64,000 nt of DNA from Syncephalis fuscata. Lineage: Eukaryota; Zoopagomycota; Zoopagomycetes; Zoopagales; Piptocephalidaceae. The notes beneath the pieces were generated by a model. That model was not told the DNA's origin and searched no databases. It saw only the letters and a program-made list of their open reading frames with translations. This document shows, in pieces, positions 13,156-24,533 of the stretch (its first letter is position 1; each line of letters opens with the position of its first letter). Where the stretch lies: NCBI GenBank assembly GCA_025786725.1, contig JAHLTZ010000042.1, positions 110,050 through 174,049 of the forward strand. The letters run 5' to 3'. Both the position numbers and the translations under genes were made by a program.

Positions 13156-14130
13156 ATGAGATATAAAAGTCACACAGGAGAGTTGAATGGATATCAGTTT
13201 ATTATGGAAGCATACCATGACAAAGCTCTTTTTCAACGACGCTTTGTAGCTGTTAACTTTCAAGTATTTCTTATTATCACAGTAGCATTATTGTTTATAC
13301 GCAATTTTTATCGAGCTATTTGCGCATTAATGATGCATCCATACAGAATTGCATCATGGTGCTGTATTGTAATGACATTTGTTGGTGTATTAACGTTTAT
13401 AACTCCAATGCTATTCGAATCGTCATTTGGCCCAACGTGTTCGACATCTGTAATACAAATCGCAATTGGTCTTACGATATCCACGATAGCCACAAACATC
13501 ATATTGTTTGAGCGGGCCTATCTTGCACATCAGCGTAATCGATGGCTACTGGTTATTGGTCTAGTTGCAATTGTAGTGCCTCCTCCATTATATGTAGTTT
13601 CCATGTGGTTTTTAGCTATACCATATATATCAGACTATGTTGGCTGCTATACGCAAAATGATTATTGGCTTCCATACATCCGACTTACTATTGATTTACC
13701 ACCAAATATTATTTTTTCTGTAGTATTTTTACTAGTGGTTTATCGACGATATACTACATATCACGAAGGATGCTGGAGAGAGCTGGCACGTGATGGAATT
13801 ATTACTATGTTGTTGGTTGTTTTTTCCAACATGGTATGCTTTATCTTCAACATATCAAATATTTTAAAGGAATTTGGTAATATGCTTTATGTCACGGATT
13901 GGTAGGTTAAAAACATAACACTGGCGTATCATTGACTTACATAAACTATAAGGTTGATTACATCCACGCTGCTCGTAGAGAATCAATACCGAATTAGCAC
14001 TTCTGCTCATACAAAAAAGGCTGAGAAAAGCAGTGTAAGATTTACTACACGGGGATATGCCAACTCTATAGAAAGCGGGATGCAAACTGAGATTAGCCAT
14101 TTTCCATCACAACTCATAACCAAAGGATGA
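13156..14130 (+). CDS. Tandem 7TM receptor-like gene, copy 2 (intact)
   Basis: Intact member of the array, about 308 residues. Exons 13156-13901 and 13953-14130; the single intron splits the Trp codon after the conserved YVTD. Seven hydrophobic segments: FQVFLIITVALLFIRNFYRA; SWCCIVMTFVGVLTFITPML; VIQIAIGLTISTIATNIILF; LLVIGLVAIVVPPPLYVVSM; NIIFSVVFLLVVYRRY; GIITMLLVVFSNMVCFIFNI; and a last one spanning the intron. A Cys before TM3 (GPTCSTS) and a Cys in the loop after TM4 (YVGCYTQND) are placed like the conserved rhodopsin-class disulphide pair. ILFERAYLAHQR sits at the inner end of TM3, where GPCRs carry E/DRY. The family is unknown to me; receptor function is inferred from topology and these motifs. 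Confidence 0.78.
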
Positions 14131-14595
14131 TTTGATACAGAAATTTATGCAAACTATATAATCTAGGTCGTTTTTATTATCCATAGCACTATTATATAGC
14201 GTGTAACTATTAGCAACTGATTAGTATTGTCTATCCATCCGACGTACGTATGTGACTCTAATTAAGTAAACAAAACAAAGCCTATTGATTTTTCATGCTA
14301 TTGAAATAATACAATGTACCTGATATTAGTTATCATATAGAATAGAATTCCTCCTACAATAATATATTGCTGATCGCTTTTAGCCTTGTGTGCAATTGGT
14401 ATTACTGGTTTATTTCGGGTTTTGGTTAGGTTATGCAAGACGGGATATAGATAACCTGTTTGCACACCATCGTGCAGCTTTTTGTGTCTTAAAGCGACTG
14501 AAACAAACGAACTACCATTGCTCCCTTCCTCTTAATTTTTCGGTTTTTTTAATAGCTTTTGTTTATATAGTCCCTTATACACTTATCTTGTAAAA
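14131..14595. promoter_or_regulatory. Spacer and probable promoter of 7TM copy 3
   Basis: 465 bp. From about 14450 to 14595 it is recognisably similar to the region upstream of copy 4 (16405-16544). Both contain GATAACCTGTTTGCACACCATC, TGCAGCTTT and CTTGTAAAAATGCG running into the start codon. Conservation upstream of paralogues suggests a duplicated promoter and 5' UTR. Confidence 0.5.
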
Positions 14596-15573
14596 ATGCG
14601 AAATATAACACCCAAGGGGCAATTAAATGGATATCAGTTTATTATGGAGGCGTACCATGACAAAGCTCTTTTTCGGAAACGCTTTATGGCCATTCATTTC
14701 CAGTTATTTCTTGTTGCCATAATGGTATTGCTATCTATACGCAACTCTTATCGAGCTATTCGCGCTCTGATTATATATCCGCACAGAATTGCATCGTGGT
14801 GCTGTATTGTAATGACATTCACTGGCGTGGCGTCGCTTATAACCCCAATGTTTTTCGAATCGCCATTTGGCCCAGAATGTTCAACAGCCGCATTGCAAAT
14901 CATAGTTGGTCTTGCAATATCCACAGCAGCCACAAACATCATATTGTTTGAGCGGGCCTATCTTGCACATCAGCGTAATCGATGGTTGCTGATTATTGGT
15001 CTAATTTCAATTGCGTTGCCTGGCCCAATATATATAACTGCTATGTGGTTTTTATCTACTCCGCATATATCAGACTATGTTGGCTGCTATACACAAAATG
15101 ATTATTGGATTCCATACATCCGACTTACTATTGATTTACCGTCAAATATTATTTTTTCCATAGCGTTTTTCTTGGTGGTTTATCGACGATATACTACATA
15201 TCATGAAGGAGTATGGAAAGAGTTGGGACGCGATGGAATTATTACTATGTTGTTGGTTATTTTTTCCAACATGGTATGCTTCATCTTCAACATATCAAAT
15301 ATTTTTAAAGAGTTCGGTCCTATGCTTTATATCGCTGACTGGTAGGTTAAAAACATAACACTGGCGTATCATTGACTTACATAAACTATAAGGTTGATTA
15401 CATCCACGCTGCTCGTAGAGAATCAATACCGAATTAGCACTTCTACTCATACAAAAAAGGCTGAGAAAAGCAGTGTAAGATTTACTACACGGGGATATGT
15501 CAACTCTATAGAAAGCGGGATGCAAACTGAAATTAGTCATTTTCCATCACAACTCATAACCAAGATGATTTAA
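14596..15573 (+). CDS. Tandem 7TM receptor-like gene, copy 3 (intact)
   Basis: Closest paralogue of copy 2. Exons 14596-15341 and 15393-15573. Same seven segments, the GPECSTA and YVGCYTQND cysteines, and the ILFERAYLAHQRNRW motif. N-terminus MRNITPKGQLNGYQFIMEAY. The exon-1 proteins differ at many positions, mainly in TM1-TM3. The intron, exon 2 and 3' flank are almost base-for-base identical to copy 2, ending ITKMI where copy 2 ends ITKG because of a small indel at the stop. This points to recent local gene conversion or duplication of the 3' end. Confidence 0.78.
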
Positions 15574-16544
15574 TACAGAGATTTATGCAAACTATATAAT
15601 CTAGGTCGTTTTTTATTACCGATGACATTGGTGAATACCGCTGCTCCATTAATACCTGGTTGTTGTTGTTATTACATTTTATATTCACCTATCTAATTTT
15701 ACTACAGAGGCAGCTAATATTTATTATATTCTAATAGTGTAGCTACTGCACAGTTGCCATAAATTTAATAAACATTTTTATAATTGAAAAGCACGTATCA
15801 CAGAACAAGAAACACTGTTTAAATTAGCGGTGCATACAGGTATTGGAGTTCACACGGTATAGCTAAATGAATTCTATTAATGCACATGCATTTGATATGC
15901 ATACGTGATATTAATTAAATAAACAAAATAAAGCTTGCTAGTTTCACCATGCTATTAAAATACTATGGCGTAGTTATTAATGTATTGCTAGGCGCTTTTG
16001 ACCTTGTGTAAAGTTGTAGCCTTTGATATACTAATCTCGATCTTACATCACAAATATGCCCAAAGTGCAATAGTAGAATATTAAAAAAAAACAGACTATT
16101 CAGATGCAATAATCCATACAGTACATAAATGCAACAACAAATGCGAAATGACATGAATCGCAATCATATGGCTTCTATTGATATTCGATCAATTTTCTAC
16201 ACATGATCAACAACAACAATGATCAGCATTAAATGCTTTAACGAAATCAAATGATATGTTACATTGTTTATTTAAATCAACTTATTAACAACATTTTAAT
16301 AGAAAGCAATATAATTATGTTGTGCATAACAACGACATGACTTCAATTGGAACAAATTTTGCCTTAAGGATTCAAAATAGAAGAGTCAAAGTATAGTTCA
16401 ACCGGATAACCTGTTTGCACACCATCATGCAGCTTTCTGTATCCTGGAACGACTGAAAAAACAAACGGACAAACTTCTATTGCTTCCTTTTCTTGAGTTT
16501 TCGGCTTTCCTTTATACGGTCCGCCGTCTACTTTTCTTGTAAAA
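15574..16544. other. Spacer, 7TM array
   Basis: About 970 bp. The final 140 bp (from about 16405) is the duplicated promoter/5' UTR described for copy 3. The remainder is AT-rich with no supported gene. Confidence 0.45.
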
Positions 16545-17413
16545 ATGCGAAATACAACGCACAAAGGCCAATTAAATGGGTATTAGTTTATCATGGAAGC
16601 ATACCATGACAAAGCTCTTTTCGGCGGCGTATTGTAACGGTGTATTTTCAAATAGTTCTTATTATAGTTGTGGTGTCATGGTTTGCACGTAACGCTTACC
16701 GGTCTTTTCGTGCAATGTTAAGAAATCCACGGAAGATAGGACCGTGGTGTTGTATTATCATAGCTTCTTCTGGTGTATTGGCGTTTATCGCACCTATAAC
16801 CTTTGGAGTAACAACTGTTCCTTCATGTTCTACAGGATTACAGCATGCGCTTGCCGGCCTAACAATATCTACCATGGCCATCAATGTTATACTGTTTGAG
16901 CGAGCCTACCTTGCACATCAGCGCAGCCCATGGGTGCTAATTGCTGGTATAATTGCAGTTGCAATACCAGGACCGGCATATGCATTTGCCATATGGTATC
17001 TAGTTGTACCGAACATATCCGATTCCATCGGCTGCTATAGTATGAATCGACCGCTAATTCCTCACATCCGATTTGGACTTGATTTACCGTCAAATGTTGT
17101 TTTTTCAGCGGCGTTTTGTATAGTAGTGTATCGGCGGTATACAAAATATCACGAAGCTTGCTGGAAATATCTGGCGCATGATGGAATTATCGCCATGCTA
17201 CTGGTCATTGTATCAAATACATTATGCTGTGTACTCAATTTAATTAGTGTCGTCGAGGAGTTTGGTGACATGGTTTATCTTGTAGACTGGTAAGCTACAA
17301 ATATAACATTAATAGGCCTTTTGCTAACATGTCTTAAAAGGTTGATTACAGGCACTTTACTTGTAGAGTATCAGTGTAAAATAAGTTTTTTGCTTATTCT
17401 ATTATTGAAATAA
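16545..17413 (+). pseudogene. Tandem 7TM receptor-like gene, copy 4 (nonsense, frameshift, altered C-terminus)
   Basis: Start MRNTTHKGQLNGY at 16545, then TAG at 16584-16586 where the paralogues have a CAG Gln (GYQF). A one-base deficit in the T run 16618-16621 breaks ALFRRR. From 16640 the frame is open through TM1-TM7, with ILFERAYLAHQRSPW and SIGCYSMN conserved. The intron at 17290-17340 is retained (WLITGTLLVEYQCKIS), but the tail then runs into FLLILLLK and a stop instead of the conserved cytosolic tail. The nonsense codon plus the degenerate tail favour a true pseudogene, although the T-run error could be a sequencing artefact. Internal methionines could in principle still give a shorter product. 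Confidence 0.72.
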
Positions 17414-18187
17414 TGCGTGTGTTTACACCGCATTCATTCAATATGTCCAAGACCCTGACCGTCAGGTATTTGCCTGACATTAATTACCACATTTGGTTAA
17501 TCAAGCTTAAATGCAAACACATAACTAACAATTACACTTCATCATAACGCGTGACTAAATTGAATCCGCTAACTATATAATAACCAAAATCAGTAACACA
17601 TTTTAATAAAACAATTAACAATCCATTTTATTCAATTCAATCCATTCTATTGTCCCTTTTCATTCTAACATCTACAACGAAATTAAAGGAAATCAACGCT
17701 AAACTTATCACAATTGAATGTGCTAATTCCATGGGAAATATGGCGCAAATAAATTTTAATAGGTTTCCATTAAGATTCGTCACTATAAAATGAACTGGTA
17801 GCACATTTAACAGTAGAGCTCGAGTATCAATCTTGATGGCGACACAATTACAATTAAGCAAATATTTTAGTACTAGTTCTCATGTAACACAAAGTTGATA
17901 GATCTAATTCAGTGATGTACAAATCAAGTAATTGTAATTAATAATAAATATTTACTTTATAAATACAAAAAACAATATTTTATTAAGCTTATAAATAACA
18001 GCATATCAATCAGGTAGCCTTATGTTATTTATTGTTACAACGGCAATTAATAGCATTATTTCATTATATAGCTGCTCTATTTAGTACAGTAAAAAATGTT
18101 ATTTATTGTTTAAAATATGCTAATGCTGCTAGGCATATTTTTTGGATTTATTTAGTTCGTTAAAAGCATAAAGTAATCGATAAAATA
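17414..18187. other. Intergenic, convergent
   Basis: About 770 bp between 7TM copy 4 and the 3' end of the P450 gene. AT-rich; nothing recognised. Confidence 0.45.
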
Positions 18188-20270
18188 TTAAATTTTATAG
18201 GGTCGTACCAGATATTTTCCACCTCGAGGACGTAGAACAAAGTGATCGACCGGTTTTGTGTCGTTATCTGGTGACGCGACAAAATTAAAGTGACGCATTA
18301 GCTCGAAAATAGCCATGCGCATCTCCATCCAGGCCAGGCTAGAATAGTGTAATCAGTATTTTATATTGAAATAATATTTGTGTAGAGCTTACTTGCGTCC
18401 AATACACGCTCGAGGGCCCACTGAGAAAGGAACAAAGTGCTGCTTCATAAGAGCTAATTGGTCGGGCGATGCTGTTAGCCAGCGGTCTGGTTTGAATGCT
18501 TCCGGGTCAGGAAATACATGTTTGTTCAAATGTAGCGCATTAAATGACGAAAAAACAGTAGTCTATTAGACAATGGTTAGCAGCCTATATAATCCAAAAT
18601 AGTCATTGATACATACTCCAGCTGGAAGGTAGTAGTCGCCCAGCATGATACCGCCTTCTGGCACAACGCGTGGCATACCGTGTGGGGCAATAGGCCGAAT
18701 ACGCATCGATTCGTTGATTACAGCGTCAAGATAGGGTAAAGACTGAATGGCTTCGTAATCGATTATAGTGCTAGGATCGGGATACAATGCTCTAATCTCT
18801 TCGACAAGTCGACTAGCACACTCCGGGTGTTCAATCAACAAGAGAAGAGTCCTGCATAGCTTTAATTATCAAAGTCGTTCGAAATATTACACAAATACTT
18901 ACCATGTGAGCGTGGAAGCTGTTGTGTCGGTGCCGGCCACCCTGAGCATCGACAATTGTTGAGTAAGCGTGTAGGAATTTATAACTGACTTACATTAGCA
19001 TAATCGATTGCGCAACAAGATCTTGATTCGACATGCTTGTGCCGGTCTCTTCATCAACAGCATCTATTAATTTTTGTAAAGAGTCCTTGCGTTCATTACT
19101 GCCATTCTTTCTTCTTTTCTCGATAGCTTTTTTTGAGAACTGATTTATAATGACATTTTATTTAGCAATGCAATAAAATAGCAAACTATTACTTACAGTG
19201 GATAAATCATGGACACATTGAGTGCTTTTTGGGAATAGTTTTGGAGAAAACAACGGTCCAAGAACCATTTTCTACATGGTATTGTGTATTAGCAAAATCA
19301 TGATGCGTATTACATAATGGTACCTTACCAGTGCACTGTAAGTGGTTGCGCCGTTGATCCATTGCATGATGGGATGCTGTATCTTTTTATCATCAAATAG
19401 CTCTAGTGATTTGCCAAACGATACCTCACCAATGATCTCCTTTATAAATAATGGCAAATTAGTAAATTGAATCACATTAATTGCATTACTTACAAAGGCA
19501 AGGCGCTGGAACAGGTCCATCATATCAATGGTATCGCCAGAATCTGCATGTTGGCGAAGTCGCTCTACAAGAGGCGAAATGCCAACACTATAGATTAACG
19601 GCTCAAGTTCTGAAAGTGCTTTGGGTGTGTAGGCTGGTAGCATTAAACGTTTCTGTGCATAATGGTTAACGAAACATAGCCAAAACAATATGAAGTCCAC
19701 GCTTACCTGAAGACGATGTTGTTCCGGATCGCTAAAATATGAATATTGTGCTTAATTTGATGTAATTATCTTATCTACACACTAACTTACTTTGTAGTAA
19801 ATAAACTATTGCCTTCAGTGCGAAAGGCCTCATAGTGGAAACTTTTTTCAAACTGGTACGAGCCTAGGATTTTTCGAACCATTGTCACACCTGATACCCA
19901 TACCTCAGTGGGTCCTAGTTTGTCAGGCAGTTTGTTTTTTTATTTAGTAAAACTTAATATGCTGCAACACGCCACCTACCTATGCGTACAATGGGTCCGT
20001 AGCGCTTATGGAGCCCAAAGCAATAGCTGGATCTTCAGTGTATAGCTGTTGAAAGTTGGTCCAAAGAACGTTTAGTGTGGGGCACCATGGGCCAGGGATT
20101 TTGGAAAGCGGTGATCTATATTTTTGCTGGACAAACTATGTGTAATGTTAGATAATTGGCAAGCTAGCCTACACAATTGTTCGAACCTTATGGGCTGCAA
20201 CTAGTAGCACCGATACGACGGCTACCTCCAGCCATGGAATAGATGAGATAGCAGAATAAATGAAGAACAT
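18188..20270 (-). CDS. Cytochrome P450 monooxygenase
   Basis: Membrane-anchored haem-thiolate oxygenase. Twelve exons on the minus strand: 20270-20187, 20135-19980, 19914-19791, 19731-19707, 19652-19494, 19439-19329, 19271-19197, 19139-18994, 18941-18903, 18851-18617, 18562-18393, 18338-18188. Seen in order: N-terminal anchor (WLEVAVVSVLLVAA), proline hinge KIPGPW, RYGPIVRIGPTEVWVSG, NDPEQHRLQKRLMLPAYTPK, I-helix VAGTDTTAST, ExxR helix within LDAVINESMRIRP, FKPDRW, and haem loop FSVGPRACIGRNLAW with the Cys ligand. Substrate unknown; it resembles fungal secondary-metabolism or xenobiotic P450s. The frame breaks by one base at the CCC 20014-20016, between DPAIALG and LHKRYG; one more G restores homology. 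Confidence 0.9.
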
Positions 20271-20431
20271 TATGGCATGAAGATTGATATTAGATGGTGC
20301 AAGAATTGATAAATTGTCAAGAAATTGTTAGAAATGCGTTACAAGCGGAGACATGCTCATTTAAAACAGAGAGTTTTCATGTGCCAAATCCAAGTTATCA
20401 GTAAAAATCAACAGACTGCTGATACAAAGTT

Positions 20432-20472
20432 AAGGCCTATTGCTTCGATGAGATTCAAGACCCTATAGGCCT
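20432..20472. promoter_or_regulatory. Two AGGCCT boxes upstream of the P450
   Basis: Palindromic AGGCCT occurs at 20433-20438 (within TTAAGGCCTA) and 20467-20472, about 165-200 bp upstream of the P450 start codon. The same core is found 165-280 bp upstream of the four PY-motif genes between 29.0 and 33.2 kb. Possible shared cis-element; function inferred only from position and recurrence. Confidence 0.4.
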
Positions 20473-21633
20473 CGTGGAACAAATGGTCAGTTGCATTATT
20501 CAAAGGTCGGAATATTTTATGATTACTTTAAGCGAACTATAAAGGTACACTAAAGTGCTTTAAAATGTTTTAAAATGCCTATTTAACTTTATGAAAAATG
20601 CTATTGATACTAGCGATGCTAATATAGCCGATGGTTAAACGAATTGATTAGCCAATCCACCTAATAAGTATATAGGTGCTTGTAGGCTTAAAAAGTAAAT
20701 TAAAATGCACTGCATTTCCTTGAAGGCTCTTCGACAGCACGTGTGCGGAGTATTCACCCATTGTAATTTCATTATGTTTAAAACATATTATAATCTCATG
20801 TCATGTCATCTTTATTTGTGTATCTATATAAATACATCTTTTCTATAAAATTTATTTGTACATAGCAATAAACGACATTTAAAATTACATGTAAGAAGCA
20901 AAGCAAAGATTAATAATTGCATAGTATATTTGTGTGACCATTGAAATACTCCCTGACAATGAGTGTGCACCTTAAAAAGCATAAGAGATGTCCACAGCAG
21001 ACATTTACTACAACTAATAATTTACTTGTGTACGCCATACATTGAACATATAACTATGTATAAAACTTGAATATACAACATTTATGATTCTATTATTTGC
21101 AATTGTTACATATTACTACAATAGACAGCAGCTACATAAAAATATTTGAATATAAATCGCGTTTAACAGCATATTGTATTACCCTTTAGTATCTCTGGTT
21201 TATTTTGTTGTATTATTGTCCATTTGATATACTGAAGTCACAAACACATAAGGCCATGAGTTTTGAATAAGTCAAAAGCGTAATAGTGATAAAGAGAAGA
21301 TAAAAGCAAAGTTTTACAATTGGCCACTAATTAAAACTGTAACCATTTGTGAAGTGTTAAACGTGCAATTGGTTGCTACACATAAACCAGCTCTATCTTG
21401 TGTAAAAAGGCCCAGTAGAGGCCCGATTAGACACTGTACAACGCTTTACAATTAAAATCTTATAAGCAATAGTAGTGGCGATTAATTATACAAAATTAAG
21501 CAGTATTAATTTAAAACACATTTATGGATACGATTTATTATAATCATATTATTACGATGATGGATGATGATGGTGGTGGTGGTGGCCCGTTACACTGTTT
21601 GTTTCAAGTGACATGGATTTATGTACGTATGCA
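20473..21633. other. Intergenic, AT-rich
   Basis: About 1.2 kb between the P450 upstream boxes and the 3' end of the acyl-CoA ligase gene. A GGT/GAT-rich tract lies at 21558-21590. No gene was seen. Confidence 0.45.
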
Positions 21634-23409
21634 TCAGGTTTGAATGGTAGCAGTAATTTCTGCAGTAGAAGTTGGCATCGCCTTTGCCTTCTCGCGTAAA
21701 ACACGCCGTAGAATCTTTCCTGCGGCACTTCGAGGTATCAAATCAATAAACTCAACACCACCTCGTAAACGTTTGTAATGTGCAGTTCGTTCAGCAGTAA
21801 AATCAATGATCTCCTCTTGAGTAATTTTACCAACATGGGTTGGTTTTAATGACACATACGCTTTCGGCAACTCTGTCGCTTGCTCCGGACATTGTACCGG
21901 AACAACGGCAGCATCGGCTACCGCCTCGTGCGACTGAATGATTTCTTCAAGCTCAGCCGGCGCTACTTGGAATCCTTTATATTTGATAAACTCTTTAATA
22001 CGATCGACAATGTAAAAGTTGCCTTTCTCGTCAACTCGACCAATGTCGCCGGTGTGCAAATAGCCGTCGGCATCGATGGCCTCATCCGTAGCATCCGGTC
22101 GGTTCAAATATCCCTTCATAATATTTGGGCCTTTAAGTAGAATTTCACCAACACCACCTACGGGCAATGCATTGCCATCACCATCAATGATTTTGGCAAC
22201 TAGATTTGGCATTAATTTGCCGGCACTACCATCGATAGTTTCGTTTGCCTCCATGATATGAGTGATTGGCGATGCTTCTGTCATGCCATAGCCTTGACGT
22301 ATAATGATTTTAAGACGATCACGCGTAGCAGCCGCCAACTCAGAACCAAGCGGAGCGGCAGCGCATACCATATCGCGCAAGCTTGAAAGATCAAACTGGT
22401 CGACAATCGGATGCTTAGATAGTGCTAGACATACAGGTGGTGCAACATAGGCTGAGGTAACCTTGTAACGTGGGATAAGTTCGAGGAATTGGGGCAATTG
22501 GAAACGACGCATTACAATAATTTGCGCATCTCGCATGATGGGTGCAAACATTTGTACAATAAGACCGTAGATATGAAAGAATGGCAAGAAATTAACCTGT
22601 ATATCCTGTGATGGCAACGTAACCCACCAGCGCCTTCAAATGCCATATACTGGTTGATATTCGACACAATGTTGTAATGGGTCAACTCAACGCCTTTTGG
22701 CTTGCCAGTGGTGCCTGATGAATAACAAAGAACAGCTGTGGTATTACGAACCTCGTCGACATCTAATTCAATAAGATCGGCCTCTTTAGCACCTTGAAGA
22801 AGACCGCGTACTGTTACACAGCCATCAACTTCAGTCTTTGGTGTATTTCCGTCCCACGCATTGGTAATGATAATACGATTCAAGGGAATATTCGTGTTTA
22901 CGGCCACTTCCTTTGCGAGTTCAGCAATTGAATAATCGGCAATAATGTATTTTGTATTTGAATCTTCAACCTGATGTATCAACTCATCAAGTATATACGC
23001 GGGATTGGCTGGTGTAACAACAAGACCCGCTGCTATTGATCCAATAACTACCACGGAATAATCAATCTAAATAACATAGGATACAGTAAGTAATGCTATT
23101 AATATAACTATTATAACAGGCATGCTCAACTACTAATTAATCCAGCTACAGTATAACAAACATACTTACATCATTGGGTGAAATCACCATAACAACTTCT
23201 CCACGCTGTGCATTAAATTTTTGTTTCAATGCACCAGCAAATTGTTTGCAGTCACGACGAATATCCGCCATGGTCATTTTGCGACCAGATTCTGCAGAAA
23301 TAAACACAGTAGAATCATCTTTTCGGAGACTTTTACCACTTTCAAATAAGAAATGGCAAATGCTTTGCTCGGGCAAAACAATGTCGGGTACGGGCGAGGT
23401 ATAGATCAT
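21634..23409 (-). CDS. 4-coumarate-CoA-ligase-like acyl-CoA synthetase (ANL superfamily)
   Basis: Activates a carboxylic acid as adenylate, then CoA thioester. Two exons: 23409-23170 and 23066-21634. N-terminus MIYTSPVPDIVLPEQSICHF. Core motifs: P-loop YSSGTTGKPKGVELTH, PFFHIYGL, RQGYGMTEASPI, GEILLKGPNIMKGYLNRPDA, YLHTGDIGRVDEKGNFYIVD, the hinge/A8 region RIKEFIKYKGFQVAPAELE, and the catalytic lysine motif RSAAGKILRR. Length about 590 residues, typical of 4CL-like enzymes. No C-terminal SKL-type peroxisomal signal is visible (ends ATIQT). Substrate cannot be read from sequence. The frame slips by one base at the CCC 22623-22625 between MAFEGAGG and TLPSQDIQ; GGGG would restore it. It is a same-strand neighbour of the P450. 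Confidence 0.9.
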
Positions 23410-24533
23410 ATTGACAGTGATATAGACAAAGAGAAGGCCAGATTAAAGAATAACTCAACGGTAAAAGAAAGCAGATTAACAAGAATAATATTACACTGTT
23501 TGCTCGCAAGGAATAGACGATTGAATAGAGACGATAGAATATGAATATGAGCGACCAAGCCGGTGCTTGGCTTATCTTTATAGGCCCTTCCACGTCATAG
23601 AGACACAGATAACAATTCACTCATGTTCGGCTATAATTCCTATTCGTGGAATAACGACGACCGTGAATTATATTTACCCAATAAACTCCGTTTACCCCAT
23701 GTGAGAACTTGTACCTTTGCTACCAATGTAGCATTGGACGCCGTCTAGAATAAGCATCCCACGACCATATGCAAGTACCCACGCACAATCACTCAAATTC
23801 AATCTTGAATGCTTATAAATAACACAGTCATATTGTGTTGGGGGTAAAACTACTGATGTTATTTGCAGTGTACTGGTTTAATGATTCTTTATACTGATCA
23901 TGACTGTGCATGAAAATAACATTAACAATAATAATATAAATAATATAAATGATGTTTATAGTACATTGTACTGTTGCATTTTATAAATATAACAGTGTAA
24001 AAAGGTAGAAAGTTTATAAGTGATTATATTCTATATTTTTTGGTCGGATTTTGAATATTTTACTTGGCTACATTCCCATCACACATATAACCCACAGTAG
24101 TGACTAAATTTTATAGCATTTGCGTAATGAAAATAAACGCTCATTCTATTGAACATAAGACTAGATGGGGAATTATATATGATAAAAAATTTCAATTAGA
24201 TTGTAATTTTGGGATCAAATGACTAAATTTAATAATACCCACGTAATTACATTACATATTCATTGTGTTGAACATAAACTGAACTGAGTAATAGGCAGTA
24301 TTAGTGAATAAATACGTATTATTACTATTATTATACTTATTTAACGATTAATATAAACTCGGTTATTTTATTAATCAAAATAAATATCCTCTAACAAACT
24401 GCCATTTGCATTATTTATTATTAAAAACACTTTTTTTAATCAAACACAGCAACTTTAACAACACTAGCAATGTTATATATGAAATAATATAGTTAATGAA
24501 CATTAAGATAGAAATCCTCTGTATTTATTTACA
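23410..24533. other. Intergenic: 4CL-like promoter, then AT-rich spacer
   Basis: About 1.1 kb. The first 250 bp are the likely 5' region of the ligase gene. The remainder is very AT-rich and shows no gene. Confidence 0.45.

Larger units (their letters stand above)
13902..15600. repeat. Near-identical 3' segments of 7TM copies 2 and 3
   Basis: Positions 13902-14165 and 15342-15605 match almost perfectly through the intron, exon 2 and past the stop codons. Differences are a handful of substitutions and a 1-3 bp indel near the stop. Similarity falls again further into the downstream spacers, as expected for a conversion tract. Confidence 0.8.

Noticed and set aside
20178-20190. GGTTCGAA-like tRNA B-box on the minus strand
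   Set aside because: Falls at an exon-intron border of the P450; no A box or cloverleaf around it.
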